DNA from: Geomicrobium sp. JCM 19038
Lineage (GTDB): Bacteria; Bacillota; Bacilli; Bacillales; Marinococcaceae
Assembly: GCF_000698125.1 (NCBI RefSeq)
Contig: NZ_BAXA01000001.1
Coordinates: forward strand, 310,001 to 374,000
Length of the DNA: 64,000 nucleotides
Direction of reading: 5' to 3'
The translations under genes and the position numbers were made by a program. How positions within the stretch are numbered: the stretch's first letter is position 1; each line of letters starts with the position of its first letter. The notes below the pieces were generated by a model. The model was not told where the DNA came from and searched no databases. It was given only the letters and a program-made list of their open reading frames with translations. This document shows, piece after piece, positions 17,782 through 25,426 of this stretch.

Positions 17782-17784
17782 GAA

Positions 17785-17822
17785 GAAAGAGCCCAATCTC
17801 AATAGATTGGGCTCTTCTTTTA
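17785..17822. terminator. Bidirectional terminator between the peptidase gene and ypjC
   Basis: AAGAGCCCAATCT (17787-17799) pairs perfectly over 13 bp with AGATTGGGCTCTT (17804-17816) around CAAT. A-rich sequence on the left and T-rich on the right let it serve both converging genes; it overlaps the last codons of ypjC. Confidence 0.85.
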
Positions 17823-18692
17823 AGGTAACGGCTGTTTCTTATCATCAAGTGTAAATCCTTCACCCATCACATCTTGCACGTTAGAAATTGTAATAAATGC
17901 GTGGGGGTCTGTTTTTTCAACGAGATTTTTTAAGCGAACCGTTTCATTCCTTGCAATAACACAGTAAAGTACTTCTTTTTCTTTACCCGTAAATGAACCA
18001 CGTCCAGTTAAAATCGTTGCCCCTCGGTCCATTTCCATAAGAATGGCATCCGCAATTGCGCCTGTGTTCTCAGAAATAATAAAGGCTGCTTTACCTGAAT
18101 AGGCACCTTGTTGAATGAAATCAATGACTCTTGCGGCTACAAACACGGCAACGAGTGTGTACATCGCTTGACGATAGTCTAAGTAAACGAGTGAACTGGC
18201 GATTACGACTGCGTCGACCATAAACAGTGTACGGCCCATACTCAAGCCAAAGTACTTAAATCCGAGTTTGGCAATAATATCGGCACCACCAGTCGTTCCG
18301 CCGACTCGAAACACGATGCCAAGTCCAGTACCGATAAAAACACCAGAGAAAAGCGCTGCAAGTGCTAAGTCATCTTGTAGTGGTAAGTAAATAACAGGGA
18401 ATTCTTGAAAAATCCATAGAAATAATGAAATACCAAGAGTTCCAATAATTGTGTAGACGAACAAGGTACGCCCGAGTATGCGGTAGCCTAAAATAAACAT
18501 AGGGATATTCAAAACGATGTTTGAAATGGCAGGGTCAATTGACCAAACAAAATAGAGAATTAGCGTAATCCCTGTAAAACCGCCATCAGCTAAGCTGTTT
18601 TCCATGTTAAAATAGACAAGTCCGAAGGAAACGAGCGCACATCCGAGAAGAATAAAGAAAATGCGTTTCGCATGCATTAACCAATAAGACAC
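17820..18692 (-). CDS. ypjC: YitT-family membrane protein YpjC
   Basis: About 290 residues with five or six transmembrane segments followed by a soluble C-terminal DUF2179-type domain (GKAAFIISENTGAIADAILMEMDRGATILTGRGSFTGKEKEVLYCVIAR). This is the YitT-family layout. GTG at 18692 is chosen because AAAGGAGG lies seven bases upstream; the open frame extends further with no ribosome site. Function unknown; the family is often described as membrane or transport-related. Its promoter overlaps that of ypjD on the other strand. Confidence 0.85.
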   Translation of the reverse strand: MSYWLMHAKRIFFILLGCALVSFGLVYFNMENSLADGGFTGITLILYFVWSIDPAISNIVLNIPMFILGYRILGRTLFVYTIIGTLGISLFLWIFQEFPVIYLPLQDDLALAALFSGVFIGTGLGIVFRVGGTTGGADIIAKLGFKYFGLSMGRTLFMVDAVVIASSLVYLDYRQAMYTLVAVFVAARVIDFIQQGAYSGKAAFIISENTGAIADAILMEMDRGATILTGRGSFTGKEKEVLYCVIARNETVRLKNLVEKTDPHAFITISNVQDVMGEGFTLDDKKQPLP

Positions 18693-18732
18693 GCCCACTC
18701 CTCCTTTTGATCTAGATAATGATAACTTCCAC

Positions 18733-18768
18733 ATTATAGTTGAAATTAGACATGGTATCAAATACCAT
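18733..18768. promoter_or_regulatory. Overlapping divergent promoters of ypjC and ypjD with a palindrome
   Basis: Plus strand: TTGAAA 18740-18745, 17-base spacer, TACCAT 18763-18768, driving ypjD-dapB and onward. Minus strand: -35 TTGATA (plus 18756-18761), 17-base spacer, -10 TATAAT (plus 18733-18738), driving ypjC. A perfect inverted repeat ATGGTAT-CAA-ATACCAT (18752-18768) covers the ypjC -35 and the ypjD spacer and -10, the place expected for an operator acting on both. Confidence 0.55.
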
Positions 18769-18796
18769 CAAGTATTGAGGCAAAGGAGTTGACGTA

Positions 18797-19141
18797 ATGA
18801 TGACTAAAAAAGATATGCAAACGATGCAACAAGAAGTGGATCAATACATCGGCCAATTTAAAGAAGGTTACTTTTCCCCACTTGCCATGCTTGCTCGAAT
18901 GACAGAGGAAGTAGGAGAGCTTGCGAGAGAAGTGAATCATTCTTATGGTGAAAAACCTAAAAAAGTAGAAGAAGACGACAAAAAAGTAGAAGAAGAACTA
19001 GGAGATCTACTCTTTGTCCTTATTTGCTTTGCAAACTCTCTCGACATTGACTTAACCGAGAGTTTTGATACCGTTATGAATAAATTTGCAACACGAGATC
19101 GTGATCGCTGGACGAGAATTGATGAAAGTGGGAATGAATAA
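18797..19141 (+). CDS. ypjD: MazG-like nucleotide pyrophosphohydrolase YpjD
   Basis: A 114-residue all-helical MazG-type protein. The metal-binding acidic pattern is visible as TEEVGELAREVN and EEELGDLLFVLICFAN, the EExxE and ExxD arrangement that binds Mg2+ and hydrolyses nucleoside triphosphates to monophosphate and pyrophosphate. The helical middle carries a Lys/Glu-rich loop. AAGGAG precedes ATG 18797. Its stop overlaps the dapB start (TAATG), and position matches B. subtilis ypjD. Confidence 0.88.
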   Translation: MMTKKDMQTMQQEVDQYIGQFKEGYFSPLAMLARMTEEVGELAREVNHSYGEKPKKVEEDDKKVEEELGDLLFVLICFANSLDIDLTESFDTVMNKFATRDRDRWTRIDESGNE

Positions 19142-19923
19142 TGGCAACAGTAAAAGTGATCCTTGCAGGACCAAGAGGTCAAATGGGAATGGCTGCACGA
19201 AGAATGATTGCGGCGACTGAGGCGTTTGAAACGATCGCCTACCTTGATCGCAAATCAGCAGAAGAAAGTGGCTTGCAAGAAGGAATTCCGGTTTATACTG
19301 ATGCAACGGAATGCTTCTCTATGCATGAAGCAGACGTTCTCATCGACTTAACAACACCGGAAACAGCGAAAGAACATTTGAAGCTAGCGATTGAACATAG
19401 CATTCGTCCAGTCATCGGCACAACTGGTTTTACCGATGAAGAGATTGACCAACTACGAAACCTTACAGAAGAGAAACAATTAGGTGCTATGATCGTTCCG
19501 AATTTCGCCTTAGGCGCTGTGTTGATGATGAAGTTCTCGCAAATTGCTGCGAAGTTTTACAGTGACGTAGAGATTATTGAACGTCATCATGACAATAAGC
19601 TTGATGCACCGTCTGGGACTGCACTAAAAACGGCAACTTTGATTTCAGAAGTGCGTAATGAGAAAGTACAAGGACACCCAAATGAAACGGAAACATTACG
19701 AGGAGCTCGGGGTGGCGATGTGGAAGGCATGCGCATCCATAGCGTTCGTCTACCAGGTTCTGTTGCTCACCAAGAAGTCATATTTGGTGGACATGGAGAG
19801 ACGTTAACGATTCGTCACGATTCCATGAACCGTGATTCTTTTATGCCTGGAGTGAAGTTAGCTGTAGAGACAGTCATGAAGTCGTCTACGTTAATTTACG
19901 GTTTAGAAAATATCATCGACTAG
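19141..19923 (+). CDS. dapB: 4-hydroxy-tetrahydrodipicolinate reductase
   Basis: NAD(P)H-dependent reductase of the lysine/diaminopimelate pathway, also feeding dipicolinate for spores. The nucleotide-binding start ILAGPRGQMGMA has Pro where many homologues have Ala or Gly. GTTGFTDEE, VPNFALGAVLMM and the catalytic ERHHDNKLDAPSGTA (residues about 147-161) are intact. 260 residues, full length. First of a tightly packed operon with mgsA, bshA, cca and birA. Confidence 0.96.
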   Translation: MATVKVILAGPRGQMGMAARRMIAATEAFETIAYLDRKSAEESGLQEGIPVYTDATECFSMHEADVLIDLTTPETAKEHLKLAIEHSIRPVIGTTGFTDEEIDQLRNLTEEKQLGAMIVPNFALGAVLMMKFSQIAAKFYSDVEIIERHHDNKLDAPSGTALKTATLISEVRNEKVQGHPNETETLRGARGGDVEGMRIHSVRLPGSVAHQEVIFGGHGETLTIRHDSMNRDSFMPGVKLAVETVMKSSTLIYGLENIID

Positions 19924-19935
19924 AGGGGTTATAGG

Positions 19936-20343
19936 ATGAACATCGCACTGATTGCTCACGACAAGAAAAAAGATGACCTAGTAAACTTTGCAGTCGCTTA
20001 TCGAGACGTTTTTGATGGCCATACGTTGTACGCAACAGGAACGACAGGGCGTCGCATTATTGAGGCGACGGGCCTTTCAATCCAATGTGTCCAATCCGGC
20101 CCACTCGGCGGCGACCAACAGCTTGGTGCACTCGTTGCAACCGATCAATTAGACCTTGTGTTGTTTTTTCGTGATCCACTCACCGCACAACCACATGAAC
20201 CAGACATTACAGCGCTTATCCGATTATGCGATGTTCATCACGTACCGGTTGCAACGAACATGGGCACCGCAGAAATTCTCGTGTTCGGCTTAGAAAAAGG
20301 AAAGCTCCTTTCAAAAGAAGTACGACAAGGAAATGTCGAGTAA
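19936..20343 (+). CDS. mgsA: Methylglyoxal synthase
   Basis: Converts dihydroxyacetone phosphate to methylglyoxal and phosphate, a bypass of lower glycolysis under phosphate limitation. 135 residues. The family signatures [36 protein letters not shown] with the catalytic Asp, and [14 protein letters not shown] are all present. It lies between dapB and bshA; in B. subtilis bshB1 separates mgsA from bshA but is absent here, where the mgsA stop overlaps the bshA start. Confidence 0.95.
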   Translation: MNIALIAHDKKKDDLVNFAVAYRDVFDGHTLYATGTTGRRIIEATGLSIQCVQSGPLGGDQQLGALVATDQLDLVLFFRDPLTAQPHEPDITALIRLCDVHHVPVATNMGTAEILVFGLEKGKLLSKEVRQGNVE

Positions 20344-21475
20344 TGGAGCCACTAAAAATTGGGATTACATGTTATCCTCAGTGGGTGGGTCTGGAGTTGT
20401 TGCAACCGAACTTGGAATCTCACTCGCTGAGCGTGGTCATGAAATTCATTTTATTACATCTAGCTTGCCCTTTCGATTGCAAGAAGTACATCCGAATATA
20501 TTTTTTCATGAAGTTGTCGTTAATCAGTACCAAGTGTTTCGTTATCCGCCATACGATTTAACGCTCGCAAGTAAAATGGCTGAAGTTGCTAAAAAACACG
20601 AGCTTGATTTATTACACGTCCATTATGCCGTTCCTCACGCTGTGTCAGCAGCGCTTGCAAAAGACATGTTAAAAGGCGATATCAAAGTGATGACAACGTT
20701 GCACGGAACGGACATTACCGTTCTCGGTGAAGACCCTTCGCTTGCAAACATCATCCAACTTGGGATTGAACGCTCAGATTGTGTGACAGCTGTTTCGAAG
20801 TTTCTGTCCAAACAAACGAAAGAACAGCTCGATGTGACAAAAGAAATTGAAACGGTGTATAACTTCGTTGATGAGAAAGAAATCCAAGACATTGACCGTC
20901 AAAGCATCCGTCAGAAGTTCGGAATTCAGCAAGACGAAAAAGTAATCGTACATATGAGTAATTTTCGAGGCGTAAAGCGGGTCGAAGATGTGATTCGTGC
21001 ATTCCAAATCGTCCAAGGTCATATTCCAAGTCGCTTGTACTTTATCGGCGATGGACCTGAGCGAAATACAATGGAGAAGCTTGTACAACAGCTCGGTTTA
21101 TCGGAACGCGTTTTCTTTCTTGGAAATCAGATGCAAGTGTTTCAGTTGTTATCAATGGGCGATGTGAAAATGTTATTGTCCGAAAAAGAAAGTTTCGGTC
21201 TAGCAGCACTTGAGGCGATGGCTGTTGGCGTTCCTGTTGTCGGGTCGAATATTGGTGGGATTCAAGAAGTCATTGAAGACGGTGTAACGGGACGCGTTGT
21301 TCCAGTTTATGATTATGAAAAAGCTGCTGAGGCGACGCTTGATATCCTCTCAAATGTAACGGTCCATGAACAATACCGAGAACAAAGTCAACATCGAGCA
21401 CTCAAACGGTTCAGCAAACAATCGATCGTGCCAGAATATGAGCGGTTATATGAACGGATGTTGCATTTGCCATGA
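20343..21475 (+). CDS. bshA: Bacillithiol synthesis glycosyltransferase BshA, frame break near start
   Basis: Transfers N-acetylglucosamine from UDP-GlcNAc to L-malate, the first step of bacillithiol synthesis. ATG 20343 overlaps the mgsA stop and begins [12 protein letters not shown]; the frame then breaks at 20378. Adding one T gives CYPSVGGSGVVATELG, the exact family N-terminus. The rest is intact: HFITSSLPFRL, TTLHGTDITVLG, SNFRGVKRVEDV, and the GT4 donor-site motif KESFGLAALEAMAVGVPVVG. About 377 residues. Confidence 0.93.
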
Positions 21476-22598
21476 TCGTATCACGTGCAATCCAGTATGG
21501 CTTTGAACAATTGTTAACCGCGCATGTTGAGGTGTATCTTGTTGGTGGCGCCGTTCGCGATCTGTTCCTTAAAAAAGAGAGTGCAGATTTTGACTTTGTG
21601 ACGACAGAACCGCTAGACAAGCTTCATACACGAGTGAAACACGCTACCTACATTGATACGAACCAACCGCTCGTAACAATTAATTCACCGTATGGTATGT
21701 TTGAAGTATCCGCTCTAAACGGTCGGCTTTACGATAACTTGTCGGCTCGAGATTTTACGATGAATGCGTGTGCCCTTGATGCGAATGGCGTTGTTATTGA
21801 TCCTTTTCACGGTAGAGCCGCCTTAGAAAAGGGGCAATTGCAAACGGTCAGGCCGATGAGCCTTCGTGAAGATCCGTTAAGAGTGTTGCGTGCCATTCGT
21901 TTTTCTGTAGAATACGATCTAACACGAACAACAATAAGACAAGAAATGGACGGTGCGAAGGCATCGATTCAACAAGTAGCAAACGAACGTATTGGCAAAG
22001 AAGTAGCGCGTGCCATCATGAGTGACAGTTGGCTTACCATTTTTGAACAATTATGTGAGGAACAAATTCTACCTGCATTTGCCTCATGTTCTAAGCTAGA
22101 GGTTGCCACTGTAGATCTTAACAACCCACTTTCTCAAATGGAACGCTGGCTCGTCGTGCATCAGCTTCTAGGCATTGAGGAAGTGGGTTTTCCATATAAG
22201 CCTGGGGTTACGGCAAAGGATATCACAAAAAAGTAACTCAATTGCTTCAAGTAGTGAACAGAAGAGTAGAACGAATGCCAACAGATGTTGAGCTATTTTA
22301 CGAAGGGCTTGTGAACCATCTTACTGCTGAAAATGTCCATCGAGCAATGACAGCTCAAGGTAGGTCAAGGCATAAGGAATTGGTGAAGCGTTTTAATCAG
22401 TTACCGATTCAATCGCTACGTGATCTAGCAATTACACCAACACAAATGATTAAAGAGTTACATGTTAAGCCTGGCCCTTGGATTCAACGTCTGTTACATA
22501 CGCTCGCTGTGTTTGTGATCAACAAGGAAATTGTAAATGACAAGAAACTACTACTCCATAAAGCAAGGGAGCTATACGATGAAACGTCAATTACTTGA
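21472..22598 (+). CDS. cca: CCA-adding tRNA nucleotidyltransferase, frame break
   Basis: Adds or repairs the 3' CCA end of tRNAs without a nucleic-acid template. The head domain shows YLVGGAVRDLFL and the catalytic DFDFV; SARDFTMNA and the neck motif REDPLRVLRAIRF follow. The frame stops at 22234 after a run of six As (22227-22232). With seven As the frame continues DITKKVTQLLQVVNRR into the C-terminal helices, giving about 375 residues, slightly shorter than B. subtilis Cca. The start overlaps the bshA stop (ATGA). Essential in Bacillus, so a real knockout is unlikely. Confidence 0.92.
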
Positions 22599-23541
22599 TG
22601 TATTAAATAGAGAAACAACCTTTGTGTCGGGTCAACAGATGAGTGAACAGTTGCACGTAAGTCGCACGGCTGTTTGGAAGCAAATTGAAGAGCTTCGAAA
22701 AGAAGGTTATGTCATTGAAGCTGTCTCAAGAAAGGGTTATCGCTTAATTTCCAGACCAGATGCGTTAAATGAAGCTGAAATTCGCTCAGGTCTTACATCA
22801 AAAGCATTTGGTCAATCTGTGCATTATGAGAAAGTCGTTGATAGTACACAACGTATCATTAAAGATTTACACCGTAACAAAGCCGCGCACGGAACGATTG
22901 CCGTCTGTGAACAGCAAACAAAAGGACGAGGACGTTTAAACCGCCCATGGCAAACAGAAATGGGTCAAAATATTATGTTCTCAACACTCGTTAAACCGGA
23001 TATTTCATTGCAACTTGCTCCGCAAATGACACTCGTTGCAAGCATCGCTGTCGCAAAAACGGTAGAGGTGGTTACAGGCGAACAAGTGAGTATTAAATGG
23101 CCAAATGACATTTATTTGAATGGTAAAAAGATCGCTGGAATTTTAACAGAAGTACAAGCAGAAGCGAACTGTGTTGAGATGATGGTCATTGGAATTGGCA
23201 TGAATGTGAATGAGTCTAAACAGAGCATCGAAGAGAACGATTTAAGCGAGAAAGCAACATCGCTTTCTATTGAGACAAATAGAACGTACAACCGTCGTGA
23301 TGTTTTGCAACAATTACTCATCAATTTTGAGAATGAGTACGAACGCTGGCTATCTGTTGGGTTCGCATCAATGAAAGCGGAATGGGAAGAGCGAGCACAT
23401 CTTTATCAAAAACGTGTAACCGTGAAAAATGTTGACCGAGAGCAAGTCGGTACGATGGTCGGCATTACCGATGAAGGTGTCTTAAAGTTGCAAGATGAAA
23501 ACGGTGACGTACACCTCGTGTATAGTGGAGATTTACATTAG
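22579..23541 (+). CDS. birA: Biotin-[acetyl-CoA-carboxylase] ligase and biotin repressor
   Basis: Bifunctional BirA. An N-terminal winged HTH (FVSGQQMSEQLHVSRTAVWK, residues 12-31) binds the biotin operator. The central ligase domain has the biotinyl-AMP loop GRGRLNRPW and SIKWPNDIYLNGKKIAGILTE, and the C-terminal SH3-like domain completes it. ATG 22579 with AGGGAG upstream is chosen over the upstream in-frame start in cca. 320 residues; it overlaps the cca end by 20 bases. Confidence 0.94.
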   Translation: MKRQLLDVLNRETTFVSGQQMSEQLHVSRTAVWKQIEELRKEGYVIEAVSRKGYRLISRPDALNEAEIRSGLTSKAFGQSVHYEKVVDSTQRIIKDLHRNKAAHGTIAVCEQQTKGRGRLNRPWQTEMGQNIMFSTLVKPDISLQLAPQMTLVASIAVAKTVEVVTGEQVSIKWPNDIYLNGKKIAGILTEVQAEANCVEMMVIGIGMNVNESKQSIEENDLSEKATSLSIETNRTYNRRDVLQQLLINFENEYERWLSVGFASMKAEWEERAHLYQKRVTVKNVDREQVGTMVGITDEGVLKLQDENGDVHLVYSGDLH

Positions 23542-23558
23542 TGCTATACATGGAATTT

Positions 23559-23742
23559 TGCTATACTAAGTCTGTAGAGACGATATCCATATGGAGTCGT
23601 ACTCGAAAGAAAGAACGCTTTGCTTGAGTACTAATTCGCCTTGATCTGAAAAGACAGGGACGGAGGGATCACATGTTACTCACAATAAAAACAAATAGAC
23701 AGAGTCACGGTCCCTCCACATTTTATTGGAGGAGATGATGTT
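23559..23742 (+). promoter_or_regulatory. panB promoter and structured leader
   Basis: An extended -10 TGCTATACT (23559-23567) starts a leader of about 170 nt. Hairpins visible: ACGA..TCC-ATAT-GGA..TCGT with small unpaired bases, then GTACTC...GAGTAC. Near the gene, GGAGGGA (23662-23668) can pair with TCCCTCC (23711-23717). Alternatively CCTCCA (23713-23718) can pair with TGGAGG (23727-23732), which is the panB Shine-Dalgarno. The two pairings exclude each other, the layout of a translational switch. A conserved pan RNA motif is known upstream of panB in Firmicutes; I cannot confirm identity. Confidence 0.55.
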
Positions 23743-24567
23743 TTGAAACAGACCGTAGACTTTTTAAAAATGAAACGAAATCAAGAAATGATTACGATGG
23801 TTACAGCTTATGATGCACCGACAGCTAAAATCGTAGAAGACGCAGCGATTGATCTGATTTTAGTCGGGGATTCTCTCGGTATGGTCGTGCATGGTCATCA
23901 AGGGACACAGCCGGTAACACTCGACGATATGCTACTTCATACGAAAGCCGTAGCAAGAGGAGCAAAGCAGACCTTTATCGTGAGCGACCTGCCGTTTATG
24001 ACGTACCATCGTTCCATTGAAGATACGGTAACTAATGCAACAACGCTCGTCCAAACGGGTGGCGCACATGCGGTTAAGCTTGAAGGTTGCACAGGACTTA
24101 TTTTAGACAGCATTGAGCGACTAACGAGTGGTGGGATTGCGGTTATGGGGCATCTCGGATTAACACCACAATCTAGCACCGTGTTAGGTGGATTTAAAGT
24201 TCAAGGTCGTGGAGAACAAGAGCGAACAAAGTTAATTGAAGATGCGAAACGCATTGAAGCTTCTGGTGCGTTTGCTCTTGTTGTTGAATGCATCCCAGAA
24301 TCATTAACGAAAGAGCTTAAAGACATTTTAGCAATTCCGGTCATCGGAATTGGTGCTGGCAAAGCAGACGGTCAAGTACTCGTTTTCCATGACCTTGTTG
24401 GCTTAACGACAGGGTACATTCCGAAATTCGCTAAAACGTATGCAAATGTCCACGACGTGATGCTGCAGGCTGTGGAACAATACCGCGACGATGTTTTGCG
24501 TGAGTCGTTCCCAGATGAGCGGTATACGTTTAAAGATGCGAAGAAAGAGCGGAGCACAAGCGTATGA
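23743..24567 (+). CDS. panB: 3-methyl-2-oxobutanoate hydroxymethyltransferase
   Basis: Makes ketopantoate from ketoisovalerate and methylene-tetrahydrofolate, for pantothenate and CoA. It starts at TTG eight bases after GGAGGAG; ATGs at 23735 and 23738 open only a two- or three-codon frame that ends across the TTG. Motifs: [24 protein letters not shown] with metal-binding Asp, [13 protein letters not shown] and [18 protein letters not shown]. 274 residues, intact. It overlaps panC at ATGA. Confidence 0.95.
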   Translation: MKQTVDFLKMKRNQEMITMVTAYDAPTAKIVEDAAIDLILVGDSLGMVVHGHQGTQPVTLDDMLLHTKAVARGAKQTFIVSDLPFMTYHRSIEDTVTNATTLVQTGGAHAVKLEGCTGLILDSIERLTSGGIAVMGHLGLTPQSSTVLGGFKVQGRGEQERTKLIEDAKRIEASGAFALVVECIPESLTKELKDILAIPVIGIGAGKADGQVLVFHDLVGLTTGYIPKFAKTYANVHDVMLQAVEQYRDDVLRESFPDERYTFKDAKKERSTSV

Positions 24568-25411
24568 TCATATGTCGTACGCAGTCCGAGTGGAAGAAAG
24601 AACAACAAGTGCTTCAAGACCAACCCGGAACGTTTGCCCTCGTTCCGACGATGGGAGCGCTTCATGAAGGACATTTAACCCTCATTCGAGAAGCGAAGCA
24701 GCACCACGCACGAGTTGTGGTGACGATCTTTATAAACCTCTACAATTTGGGGCTAATGAAGATTTTGATTCGTATCCACGTACAGAAGATCAAGATCTTA
24801 AGCTGTTGCAAAGAGAGGGAGCAGATGTTGTCTGGTTACCAGGCGTTCAGGATTTATACAAAGAAAAGCAAATGATTACGATGAACACATCGCCACTAGG
24901 AGACCAACTTTGTGGCAGCAAACGTGTCGGTCATTTTGATGGAATGGCAACGGTCGTCATGAAGTTTCTTCAACTCGTTGCTCCTGATGCCGCTTACTTT
25001 GGAAAAAAAGATGCTCAACAGCTCGCAATTATAAAAAAGATGGTTCAAGATTTTCATATACAAACGACAATTGTTGGTGTTAACACTGTAAGAGACGATG
25101 ACGGACTTGCGTTGTCTTCGCGTAACGTTCATTTAAATGAGCGAGAACGGATCGATGCGCCAATTCTTTATAAGGCGCTAATGTCAGGCGTTAATGAAAC
25201 CGCGCATACGTCCAACGCACAGCTCATTACAAAAAAAGCCATCGATCAACTAGAAGGTAGTCTCGCATCAATTGAATACGTAGAGCTCGTAACGTTTCCG
25301 AACTTAGAAACTGTTCATTCGTTAGAAGAGGGAAATCGTTATTTGTTAGCAGCGGCAGTTCAATATGAACGTGCGAGATTGATTGATAACATCATATTTA
25401 CGATGTCGTAG
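24564..25411 (+). CDS. panC: Pantothenate synthetase, frame break
   Basis: ATP-dependent condensation of pantoate and beta-alanine. The N-terminus has [14 protein letters not shown], the ATP-binding HIGH-like site. The frame breaks at 24737; adding one C restores [20 protein letters not shown]. Downstream are [34 protein letters not shown] and LSSRNVHL. About 283 residues after repair. In B. subtilis panD (aspartate decarboxylase) follows; here dinG follows directly, so beta-alanine must come from another locus or route. Confidence 0.92.
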
Positions 25412-25426
25412 TTTCAGGAGGAAGTT

